Positions 1 through 5,316 of a stretch of 5,449 nt of DNA are shown here, piece by piece; position 1 is the stretch's first letter; the number at the start of each line of letters is the position of its first letter. The position numbers and the translations under genes were made by a program. The notes under the pieces are model-generated. The model did not search any database and was not told the DNA's origin. It saw nothing but the letters and a program-made list of their open reading frames with translations. This DNA is from Fluviibacter sp964387485 (GTDB lineage: Bacteria; Pseudomonadota; Gammaproteobacteria; Burkholderiales; Rhodocyclaceae): contig CAYLWV010000089.1 in NCBI GenBank assembly GCA_964387485.1, positions 1 through 5,449 of the forward strand. Reading direction: 5' to 3'.

Positions 1-24
1 AATTTCAGTGCGATGATTGAAATT
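1..24. repeat. Perfect 7-bp inverted repeat at window edge
   Basis: AATTTCA (1-7) and TGAAATT (18-24) are exact reverse complements separated by a 10-base loop. The repeat lies downstream of the ppk2 stop codon and touches the window edge, so it could be longer to the left. It is AT-rich and lacks a clear T-tract in the visible part. It could be a transcription-end structure or an operator of the next gene outside the window; the sequence does not decide. Confidence 0.35.
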
Positions 25-45
25 GCCTTCAGGCGCCAGAAAGAC

Positions 46-67
46 CTTAGGAGCCCGTGCCTCTAAG
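46..67 (-). terminator. Candidate weak terminator downstream of ppk2
   Basis: On the minus strand, just past the ppk2 stop codon, CTTAG and CTAAG arms (46-50 and 63-67) pair. The inner stem continues with a G-T wobble, one mismatch and two further pairs around a four-base loop. What follows in transcription direction is GTCTTTCTGG, only a poor T-tract. The place is right for the end of the minus-strand operon, but the stem is interrupted and the call is tentative. Confidence 0.25.
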
Positions 68-75
68 CCCCCAAA

Positions 76-1038
76 TTATTGCCCATCGGAATAATGATCC
101 GGAATGATCATGTTTTCAGGCACCGGATGACGTACGTAATCTGGATTGTGCTGACGCTTGGGCAACACAACCTCTTCGTGAATCACATCCTCATAGGGCA
201 CCTGGGACAATAAATGACGAATACAGTTTAAACGCGCGGCCTTTTTATCATTGCCCGGCACAACCCACCAGGGAGCCTCCTCGATATGGGTTTTATTGAG
301 CATCTTTTCCTTGGCATGGGTGTACTTTTCCCACCGAACCCGTGACTGCAGATCCATCGGGCTCAACTTCCACTGTTTCAGTGGATCGTTAATTCGACTT
401 AAAAAGCGGGCATGCTGCTCATCATCGTTAATCGAGAACCAGTATTTGACGAGCTTGATACCCGAACGGACTAACATCCGTTCAAACTCCGGGGTGGACC
501 GGAAGAATTCCTTGTATTCCTCATCCGTACAAAAGCCCATGACGTGCTCGACACCGGCACGGTTATACCAGCTGCGATCAAACAACACGATCTCTCCAGC
601 TGCCGGAAAATGCGGTACGTAACGCTGAAAATACCACTGAGTCTTTTCCCGGTCACTCGGTGCAGGCAACGCAACCGTCCGCACAACCCGAGGGTTTAAC
701 CGCTGAGTAATCCGCTTGATCACACCACCTTTACCTGCGGCATCCCGACCTTCAAACAGGATAATCATGCGATAACCGGTGTGAGCCACCCAATCCTGCA
801 ACTTGACCAGCTCGCCCTGCAGGCGCAGCAGCTCTCGAAAGTAGAGGCGTCGTTGGTTACGGATCTTGATCGCATCATCGGAACCACTGAGCTCATCGCT
901 AAAGCGCTGATCGTCGAGCTCCATTTCCAACTCTTCATCCAGGCTATCGAGAATATCCTTTTCCAGTCGGTGATACAGCTCTGCGAGCGAGCTTTCTTCC
1001 GGGACAGACGAAGAAGGTGAGACGTCTTTCTTTTTCAT
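76..1038 (-). CDS. ppk2: Polyphosphate kinase 2, class I (PPK2 family)
   Basis: This cytoplasmic enzyme moves phosphate between polyphosphate and nucleoside diphosphates; class I members mainly make ATP or GTP from polyphosphate. The 320-aa protein has an acidic, helical N-terminal extension (about residues 15-55) followed by the kinase fold. The Walker A loop GRDAAGKGG is near residues 97-105, with its lysine at 103. The Walker B/catalytic stretch FDRSWYNRAGVE begins near 153. A lid region with NDPLKQWKLSP lies near 217-227, and a conserved APWWVVPGNDKKAARLN segment near 255-271. All hallmark residues are present and the length suits a single-domain PPK2. I chose the ATG at 1038, which begins MKKKD. 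An in-frame ATG at 1107 would add 23 residues that look non-conserved, and neither start has a good Shine-Dalgarno site. The gene is last in the minus-strand run, 87 bp after selU. Its function is secure at family level; nucleotide preference cannot be read from sequence. Confidence 0.95.
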   Translation of the reverse strand: MKKKDVSPSSSVPEESSLAELYHRLEKDILDSLDEELEMELDDQRFSDELSGSDDAIKIRNQRRLYFRELLRLQGELVKLQDWVAHTGYRMIILFEGRDAAGKGGVIKRITQRLNPRVVRTVALPAPSDREKTQWYFQRYVPHFPAAGEIVLFDRSWYNRAGVEHVMGFCTDEEYKEFFRSTPEFERMLVRSGIKLVKYWFSINDDEQHARFLSRINDPLKQWKLSPMDLQSRVRWEKYTHAKEKMLNKTHIEEAPWWVVPGNDKKAARLNCIRHLLSQVPYEDVIHEEVVLPKRQHNPDYVRHPVPENMIIPDHYSDGQ

Positions 1039-1075
1039 GGGGATGGCTTTCTGAAATTCAGTACCGAATCGGCAC

Positions 1076-1103
1076 ACAATACCTGCCGAATTTACTGCGA
1101 CAA
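1076..1103 (-). promoter_or_regulatory. Weak candidate promoter for ppk2
   Basis: On the minus strand, TTGTCG (1103-1098) and TATTGT (1081-1076) are spaced 16 bp apart. Each matches the sigma-70 consensus at four of six positions. The site would start transcription about 30 bases before the ATG at 1038 and inside the longer reading frame from 1107. It would let ppk2 be expressed apart from selU. Matches this good occur by chance, so confidence is low. Confidence 0.2.
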
Positions 1104-1125
1104 CCATCCAAATTTTATGAATTAT

Positions 1126-2214
1126 TTATGACATCAAATACTGTCTGATCGCCACCGCATCACCCGTTGCCACAATTCGTCCGGCTTTACTGGCTTTCTG
1201 GTGCACATACATCGGGTCATAGTATTCCTGAAGCAGCAGTCGAATCCATTCTCGATGGCCACTCACATCGCCAGAAGCCGCCTGGGTAGCCAGAGCCTCG
1301 TTCATCATGGCTGCCGCCCGTTGGTAACGCTCGCCACCGAGACGTTTCTGAACGTTAGCCAGGCTTTGTTGCAAGTGGGCAGCGAAGCGCCGAAACCCAT
1401 CTTCGATGCCAAACACCGCCTCGTGGTCGGCAAGCTGGTTGATCACGTAATCCTCCAAGATCCGACCAACCCGGCGCTCGAAATCATCTTCCAGCCATAC
1501 GATCGGCGCATGGCCCATCTGGGCATACAACGCATCGGGCAAGGAGCAACTGCCGATGAAATGCCCTTCATCCTCAATCACCAGCGCCGATGCAGCCTCC
1601 GCATCCAACTGTAGCAAGCGCAGCGCCAGGCGGTGTTCGAAATCAATCTGGGCAGGCTGGCCGCCAACCCGCTTACCAAAACTAGAGCCGCGATGATTGG
1701 CAAAGCCCTCCAGGTCCACTGCATTCGGCAGGGTTTCGAGCAGTTCGGTTTTACCGGTGCCGGTCATCCCGCCAACCACGACGAGGGGACGCCGTGCAAC
1801 CACCGCCTCCGTCCTCGCCATCAGGAAATGGCGCATGGCTTTATAGCCACCCTCAATGCGCGGATAACGAATCCCAGCTTCATCGGCCAGCCAGCGCTGC
1901 ACAGTCTGAGAGCGCAAACCACCCCGGAAGCAGAACAGATAACCGTCCGGGTGCTGCCGGGCAAAGGCCGCCCATGCGGTAATACGAGCCTCACGCGTTT
2001 CTCCGGAGACCAGCCTGTGCCCCAAAGCGATGGCGGCATCCTGTCCCTGCTGTTTGTAACAGGTCCCCACCTGTGCCCGCTCATCGTCGGTCATCAGCGG
2101 CAGGCTCTGCGCCGCCGGAAAGCTCCCGCGTGTAAACTCAACAGGCGCACGGGTATCCATCAGTGGCGCACCACTGAGAAAGATCTCCCGATAATCCGCG
2201 GTGATAGGCAACAT
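1126..2214 (-). CDS. selU: tRNA 2-selenouridine synthase SelU/MnmH
   Basis: The enzyme replaces the sulfur of 2-thiouridine at the wobble position (34) of certain tRNAs with selenium, using selenophosphate from SelD. The 362-aa protein has an N-terminal rhodanese domain (about 1-125). It carries the family segment CYKQQGQDAAIALGHRLV and the catalytic loop YLFCFRGGLRSQ with the active cysteine near residue 95 (Cys97 in E. coli). A C-terminal P-loop domain follows, with GGMTGTGKTE near 148-157. Its length matches the family (about 364 aa). I chose the ATG at 2214, which overlaps the selD stop by one base as TGATG; a TTG codon at 2217 would add one residue. The overlap points to translational coupling with selD, so selenium donor and user are made together. 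The stop is TAA, and ppk2 follows on the same strand. The gene is also called mnmH or ybbB. Confidence 0.97.
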   Translation of the reverse strand: MLPITADYREIFLSGAPLMDTRAPVEFTRGSFPAAQSLPLMTDDERAQVGTCYKQQGQDAAIALGHRLVSGETREARITAWAAFARQHPDGYLFCFRGGLRSQTVQRWLADEAGIRYPRIEGGYKAMRHFLMARTEAVVARRPLVVVGGMTGTGKTELLETLPNAVDLEGFANHRGSSFGKRVGGQPAQIDFEHRLALRLLQLDAEAASALVIEDEGHFIGSCSLPDALYAQMGHAPIVWLEDDFERRVGRILEDYVINQLADHEAVFGIEDGFRRFAAHLQQSLANVQKRLGGERYQRAAAMMNEALATQAASGDVSGHREWIRLLLQEYYDPMYVHQKASKAGRIVATGDAVAIRQYLMS

Positions 2215-3248
2215 CAACGAACAACCACCGCCTGCGCCTGTTGCGCCAGCAAACGGCCAATCGGTTGTAGCGACAGACCTGCGGCCTCTGCAACGGCATG
2301 AAAATCAGCATCGCCTTCCGGCGTTACGGCCACGAGCAAACCACCGCTGGTCTGGGGATCACAAAGCAGGTGCTTCCGGTCATCGCTCAACGGCGAGATC
2401 CTGGCCCCGTAACTGTCAAAGTTACGCAACGTCCCCCCGGGAATACAACCCGCCGCTAGATATGCTCCAACACCTGGCAACAGTGGTACGGCGCTCGCCT
2501 CCAGCTCTGCGGTCAGCCCACTACCATCGGCCATTTCCACCAGATGCCCCAGCAAGCCGAAACCCGTGACATCCGTCATCGCGGTCACCTGCGGCAGCTT
2601 TCCAAACGCAGCCCCAATTTTATTAAGACGTGTCATGCAATCCCGCGCGACATGCACATGCTCTGGCTGCAATAACCCACGCTTTTCGGCTGTCGTCAGA
2701 ATCCCCACACCCAGTGGTTTGGTTAAATAGAGCCGGCAACCGGCCACCGCCGTGTCATTACGCTTCATGCACGCTTTTTCTACCAACCCCGTCACTGCCA
2801 GGCCAAAAATCGGTTCGGGTGCATCAATCGAATGGCCACCTGCCAGCGGAATACCGGCATCATCGCAAACACTACGCCCACCGCGCACAACTTCACGCGC
2901 CACCTCAGGCGGCAATACATTCACCGGCCAACCCAGGATAGCGATCGCCATGAGCGGCGTTCCTCCCATGGCGTAGATATCGCTGATGGCATTGGTTGCG
3001 GCTATTCGTCCGAAATCAAAGGGATCATCGACGATCGGCATAAAAAAATCCGTCGTCGATACCACGCCACGCTCGTCATCAATCGCGTACACGGCGGCAT
3101 CATCGCGCGATGCATTACCCACCCACAGGCGGGGGTCCAGATTCTGTAGGCCGCTACCGGCCACAATCACATCCAGGACTTTCGGGGAAATCTTACAACC
3201 ACAGCCAGCGCCATGGCTGTACTGCGTTAAACGGATCGGCTCAGTCAT
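2214..3248 (-). CDS. selD: Selenide, water dikinase (selenophosphate synthetase) SelD
   Basis: SelD makes selenophosphate from selenide and ATP, the selenium donor for tRNA selenation and for selenocysteine synthesis. The 344-aa length is close to E. coli SelD (347). The N-terminal glycine-rich active-site segment SHGAGCGCKISP holds Cys16, Cys18 and Lys19, matching Cys17, Cys19 and Lys20 of E. coli, so this is the cysteine rather than the selenocysteine form. Other family motifs are RDDAAVY (near 48-54), STTDFFMPIVDDP (64-76), NAISDIYAMGG (86-96), GGHSIDAPEPIFG (137-149), TDVTGFGLLGH (225-235) and CDPQTSGG (296-303). I chose the ATG at 3248 because it gives the canonical N-terminus; an ATG at 3311 would add 21 unrelated residues overlapping the upstream gene. 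It starts 4 bp after the upstream stop with only a weak ribosome site, which suggests coupled translation. No selA, selB or selC is visible here, so use of selenocysteine is undecided. Confidence 0.98.
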   Translation of the reverse strand: MTEPIRLTQYSHGAGCGCKISPKVLDVIVAGSGLQNLDPRLWVGNASRDDAAVYAIDDERGVVSTTDFFMPIVDDPFDFGRIAATNAISDIYAMGGTPLMAIAILGWPVNVLPPEVAREVVRGGRSVCDDAGIPLAGGHSIDAPEPIFGLAVTGLVEKACMKRNDTAVAGCRLYLTKPLGVGILTTAEKRGLLQPEHVHVARDCMTRLNKIGAAFGKLPQVTAMTDVTGFGLLGHLVEMADGSGLTAELEASAVPLLPGVGAYLAAGCIPGGTLRNFDSYGARISPLSDDRKHLLCDPQTSGGLLVAVTPEGDADFHAVAEAAGLSLQPIGRLLAQQAQAVVVR

Positions 3249-3252
3249 CGGC

Positions 3253-3744
3253 TCAATTATTCCCGACCTGGCAGGTTTTGCCCAGATCACCACACAGACG
3301 GAGGGCCGCACTCACAATCCGGGTGGTCTGCGGGTTCTCTCCGGCCGGTGCCGAACCCACAATCATCAGCTGCGACATATTCTTGTTGAGTGCCGTGATC
3401 TTCAGCGTGGCCAACTGGTCAGCTTCTCGGATGTTAATCGTCATCGTCGCCGGATCGTTACTGACCACTGTAATTTGCTGATTCGTGTTCGTGGCATTCG
3501 TGGCTACCTGATACACACGGTTCGCCGGCGCATCCAAGACCACCGTGGCGACTTGCGTCACTCGTTGCGGTGTACCCGCGGCATTATCCTGCTGCTGCGT
3601 GATCTGCTGCACCCGGCCCACCACATGACGCGCCACCAGAACCCACTGCGCTTCGGCCGTTAATGGCAATGCTCCCGCCAGCACCATGATCGAAGCGCCC
3701 AACACTCGACTCACACGCGACAAATTCCAATGCTTTTGTGACAT
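3253..3744 (-). CDS. Exported protein of unknown function upstream of selD
   Basis: I do not recognise this 163-aa protein. Residues 1-32 form a typical Sec signal peptide: a basic start (KHWNLSRVSRV), a hydrophobic core (LGASIMVLAGALPL), and a probable cut after TAEA before QWVLVARH. The mature part, about 131 residues, is rich in Gln, Thr, Val and Asn. Its alternating pattern (TQVATVVLDA, QQITVVSND, ATMTINI, LATLKITALN, SQLMIVGSAP) suggests mostly beta strands. Two cysteines near the end (151 and 158, in LRLCGDLGKTCQ) could form a periplasmic disulfide. There is no lipobox and no further membrane segment. The ATG at 3744 is supported by AGGAG at 3755-3751, six bases upstream; an ATG at 3768 would lengthen the protein by 8 residues and bury that site. 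It lies 26 bp after the EF-hand gene and 4 bp before selD, which points to co-transcription. A role in selenium use would be a guess from position only. Confidence 0.85.
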   Translation of the reverse strand: MSQKHWNLSRVSRVLGASIMVLAGALPLTAEAQWVLVARHVVGRVQQITQQQDNAAGTPQRVTQVATVVLDAPANRVYQVATNATNTNQQITVVSNDPATMTINIREADQLATLKITALNKNMSQLMIVGSAPAGENPQTTRIVSAALRLCGDLGKTCQVGNN

Positions 3745-3750
3745 TTCTTG

Positions 3751-3755
3751 CTCCT
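3751..3755 (-). promoter_or_regulatory. Ribosome binding site fixing the 3744 start
   Basis: AGGAG on the minus strand lies six bases before the ATG at 3744. It selects this start over the in-frame ATG at 3768, which would place the site inside the coding sequence. Confidence 0.75.
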
Positions 3756-3770
3756 GAAAATTGATCACGG

Positions 3771-4034
3771 TTAGCGATCTGCTGCGGCCTTGATTTGATC
3801 AACCGTGACATAACCCTTTTTCTGGGTATCAATCTTGTCGAAATTGGCAGCGACTTTCGGCATACCGGCCTGCGCCTCTTCCAGCGTCAACTTACCATCA
3901 TGATTCTTGTCTGCCTGCGAAAAACGATCATCGATCTGTCGGTCACGGAATGATTCCTGCGCACTCGCATTCATGCCCCACAGTGACGCCAAGACCCCGC
4001 CAACCATCATAGAGACCAACCAGTGTTTGCTCAT
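3771..4034 (-). CDS. Small exported EF-hand calcium-binding protein
   Basis: This 87-aa protein has a signal peptide (residues 1-25; hydrophobic core near 6-20, cut predicted after NASA before QESF). A short pair of EF-hands follows. The first loop, DKNHDGKLTLEE (42-53), is fully canonical: Asp, Asn and Asp at positions 1, 3 and 5, Gly at 6 and Glu at 12. The second, DTQKKGYVTVDQ (69-80), keeps Asp1 and Gly6. It has Gln, Lys and Gln at positions 3, 5 and 12, so it probably binds calcium weakly or not at all. I chose the ATG at 4034 because AGGGGA (4045-4040) sits five bases upstream; an ATG at 4049 lies on the far side of this site. It is the first gene of the minus-strand run, 26 bp before the next. 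Similar small periplasmic EF-hand proteins are common in proteobacteria, mostly without assigned function. Calcium binding in the periplasm is a sound inference; the physiological role is unknown. Confidence 0.88.
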   Translation of the reverse strand: MSKHWLVSMMVGGVLASLWGMNASAQESFRDRQIDDRFSQADKNHDGKLTLEEAQAGMPKVAANFDKIDTQKKGYVTVDQIKAAADR

Positions 4035-4117
4035 AACTTTCCCCTGCACGATGTCATTTTACGGATCGACTTTACGACATATTGTCTGATGAGATCATAG
4101 CAGCGCATAATGGACCC
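4035..4117. promoter_or_regulatory. Divergent intergenic control region
   Basis: These 83 bp separate the minus-strand operon from the plus-strand metal-related pair and must hold or border both promoters. Visible elements are TTTACG repeated directly at 4058-4063 and 4071-4076 (13 bp apart), a short dyad GACA-TAT-TGTC at 4076-4086, and the minus-strand hexamer TAAAAT near 4061-4056 as a possible -10. On the plus strand, TTGTCT (4082-4087) and CATAAT (4106-4111) are spaced 18 bp. If used, they would start transcription almost at the GTG codon. None of these pairs is strong. The shared repeats could bind a regulator acting on both directions, but no known operator was recognised. Confidence 0.4.
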
Positions 4118-4495
4118 GTGGACTTCAAAAAGCTGTTAACCCTTCTTGCCGCTTTCTGCGTACTGCTCGCCCCCATGGTCAGCAACGCGAATATTGTTGC
4201 CAGCGTTTCCGCAACAACACAAACAGCAACCATGACGACCCATGATAACCATAGTTGTGGCGACATATTGCCAGCTATAGACTGTCATGCGGGCCTCAGT
4301 GGTACACAACATGAGAAACATCATGGCAACAGCAAGGTCTCACATAACTGTTGCTTTAGTTTTGTCGGGATTGTTTCGCCCACTGGGCTGGCCATCGCTA
4401 CACCTCGCCATCACGACCACATTCCGTTTAGCCCCTCTTTAAGACTCACCACTCGAGTTGAAGGGCTCTACCGCCCACCACGGCAAATCACCTGA
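4118..4495 (+). CDS. Secreted His/Cys-rich protein, possible copper-related CopL-like
   Basis: This 125-aa protein has an N-terminal signal peptide (DFKKLLTLLAAFCVLLAP, cut probably after VSNA near residue 24). A short mature part of potential metal ligands follows: His 42, 45, 57, 65, 68, 69, 76, 98, 99 and 101, and Cys 47, 56, 78 and 79. The pair CC is followed by a moderately hydrophobic stretch (FSFVGIVSPTGLAIAT). The end, GLYRPPRQIT, recalls the RPPR-type tail of small Cys/His-rich proteins found next to copper genes (CopL-like or similar). That similarity is from memory and untested. The start is uncertain. The GTG at 4118 gives a clean signal peptide but only a weak GGA ribosome site; a TTG at 4082 would add 12 hydrophilic residues. 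The stop is a tandem TGATAG. A membrane protein with a Met/His tail follows 63 bp later on the same strand, which supports a metal role. Probable location is the periplasm. Confidence 0.7.
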   Translation: MDFKKLLTLLAAFCVLLAPMVSNANIVASVSATTQTATMTTHDNHSCGDILPAIDCHAGLSGTQHEKHHGNSKVSHNCCFSFVGIVSPTGLAIATPRHHDHIPFSPSLRLTTRVEGLYRPPRQIT

Positions 4496-4513
4496 TAGCG
4501 CTGCAAGCATTTT

Positions 4514-4533
4514 GCCCCTGCTCAGGCACGGGC
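4514..4533 (+). other. Intercistronic hairpin
   Basis: Between the His/Cys-rich gene and the membrane-protein gene, GCCCCTGC (4514-4521) pairs with GCACGGGC (4526-4533) around a TCAG loop, with a single C-C mismatch. TGTTAT follows, which is too mixed for a strong intrinsic terminator. It may act as a partial terminator or stabilise transcript ends, giving unequal expression of the two genes. Confidence 0.35.
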
Positions 4534-4558
4534 TGTTATACCTATCTGGAGATTAGCA

Positions 4559-5086
4559 ATGAACATGACTCATTACATGGAGCTGTTGGCCACCAACCAG
4601 CCCTGGAACCTCATCATTTTTATGGCCATTCCTGTCGTACTGGCCGAAACCGTGGCAATTACCGAGCTTTACATTCTGTATACACGCAAGCTGCATGGCT
4701 GGGTGCGCAATCTCAATCGCCTGGCCGGAGTAATTGTCGGACTGTACTTTATTGGCATCATTGCGTACCTGCTCGTGAACGCCGTCATGCCGATCACCCG
4801 TGCCGGAGAATGGCGCACCATCATTGATGTGATTGCTGTCTCGACGTATCTGATCGGCGGCATTCCAATGGTGCTCATTGCGCTGCAGGACCTAGGGCTC
4901 ATCCACAAGAGCGCTTCAGAAGAAAAGAAACTCGGCTACCACGCGATCTATGTCGCCGTGTTCCTGGTCTTTGCTCACCTAGCCATGATCGCCGGCATGA
5001 TGGACCCAGCCCTACTGGGGTATCAGGGTGATCTGATGCATGAGATGCCTGCACATAGCAGCCCGGCAGCACACGGCATGCATTAA
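4559..5086 (+). CDS. Four-helix inner-membrane protein with Met/His-rich tail
   Basis: This 175-aa integral membrane protein has no assigned function that I can support. Four hydrophobic segments are clear: about 17-40 (IIFMAIPVVLAETVAITELY), 54-77 (with GVIVGLYFIGIIAYLLVN), 87-108 (with DVIAVSTYLIGGIPMVLIAL) and 127-147 (with IYVAVFLVFAHLAMIAGMM). Intramembrane acidic residues (Glu30 and Glu36 in the first segment, Asp90 in the third), the histidine in the fourth (His140) and several methionines could be functional. The tail, about 158-175, reads DLMHEMPAHSSPAAHGMH and is dense in Met and His, as in proteins that bind copper or related metals. The ATG at 4559 follows GGAG (4548-4551) at seven bases. 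It lies 63 bp after the secreted His/Cys-rich gene with a hairpin between them. From memory it resembles an uncharacterised family of small proteobacterial membrane proteins (possibly the one labelled DUF6803); this needs a profile search. Metal handling is inferred from composition and neighbour. Confidence 0.85.
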   Translation: MNMTHYMELLATNQPWNLIIFMAIPVVLAETVAITELYILYTRKLHGWVRNLNRLAGVIVGLYFIGIIAYLLVNAVMPITRAGEWRTIIDVIAVSTYLIGGIPMVLIALQDLGLIHKSASEEKKLGYHAIYVAVFLVFAHLAMIAGMMDPALLGYQGDLMHEMPAHSSPAAHGMH

Positions 5087-5094
5087 ACCAACCC

Positions 5095-5119
5095 GGCCCC
5101 TCTGACTGACGGAGGGGCC
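5095..5119. terminator. Strong hairpin between convergent genes, possible bidirectional terminator
   Basis: GGCCCCTC (5095-5102) and GAGGGGCC (5112-5119) form a perfect 8-bp GC-rich stem with a 9-base loop, starting 8 bases after the stop codon of the membrane-protein gene. The convergent 40-codon gene ends at 5148 on the other strand. Neither side has a good T-tract: the plus strand continues ATGCCGAAAATT, and the minus strand GGGTTGGTTTAAT. It is placed to end transcripts from both sides, perhaps inefficiently or with Rho. Confidence 0.55.
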
Positions 5120-5147
5120 ATGCCGAAAATTAGCCCCCTCTATCGGC

Positions 5148-5270
5148 TCAGACAACACGCATCTGCTCGGTTTTAATGACGGCAACAAACTCACCACCAT
5201 CCGGCTGGGCAACGGCAACCCCCATAGCGGCGGTAGAAATCAGGACAATCCAAACAATCAGGTTTTTCAT
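5148..5270 (-). CDS. 40-aa exported peptide precursor, function unknown
   Basis: This tiny gene encodes 40 residues. Residues 1-21 look like a complete Sec signal peptide: MK-N start, hydrophobic core LIVWIVLISTAAMGV, and a cut after AVA. That would leave a mature peptide of about 19 residues, QPDGGEFVAVIKTEQMRVV, with no cysteine or lipobox. The evidence that it is real is the near-perfect Shine-Dalgarno AAGGAG at 5283-5278, seven bases before the ATG, plus the convincing secretion signal. Longer in-frame reading up to 5360 is unlikely because it would bury this ribosome site and put a hydrophilic leader before the signal. The gene sits alone between a tRNA terminator upstream and a convergent gene downstream. 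Upstream lies a possible -10 (TATGAT) and a dyad. It could be a small periplasmic protein, a membrane-retained peptide if uncut, or a signalling peptide. I do not recognise a family. Confidence 0.65.
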   Translation of the reverse strand: MKNLIVWIVLISTAAMGVAVAQPDGGEFVAVIKTEQMRVV

Positions 5271-5277
5271 GATGAGG

Positions 5278-5283
5278 CTCCTT
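5278..5283 (-). promoter_or_regulatory. Strong Shine-Dalgarno of the 40-aa peptide gene
   Basis: AAGGAG on the minus strand sits seven bases before the ATG at 5270. It is the best ribosome site in the window and decides the start. Confidence 0.75.
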
Positions 5284-5316
5284 ATGTGTTCACCCTTGAT
5301 GTCGGGCATGGGAGTC

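Noticed and set aside
1039..1107. N-terminal extension of PPK2 from the ATG at 1107
   Set aside because: There is no Shine-Dalgarno at 1107 and the 23 added residues look unlike the family; the start at 1038 is preferred but not proven.
1633..2301. Long plus-strand reading frame opposite selU
   Set aside because: It lies wholly antisense to a certain gene, has low-complexity Pro/Arg/His content and no domain; it is a composition artefact. Other antisense frames across 250-3660 were rejected for the same reason.
4051..4067. Pho-box-like ATGTCAT near the operon promoter, tempting because ppk2 is downstream
   Set aside because: Only one half resembles the Pho repeat; the second half does not match, so PhoB control is not supported.
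4035..4117. CueR/MerR-type or CusR-type copper operator
   Set aside because: I looked for the ACCTTCC...GGAAGGT dyad and an AAAATGACAA-type box and found neither.
4072..4324. Minus-strand frames opposite the His/Cys-rich gene
   Set aside because: No ribosome site; they are mirror images of the plus-strand coding sequence, which has a coherent signal peptide and metal-ligand pattern.
5130..5150. TGA stop of the 40-aa gene followed by a small AGCC/GGCT hairpin, considered as selenocysteine recoding because selD is nearby
   Set aside because: The stem is only 4 bp, the frame ends five codons later at TAA, and there is no redox-type motif; an ordinary stop is far more likely.
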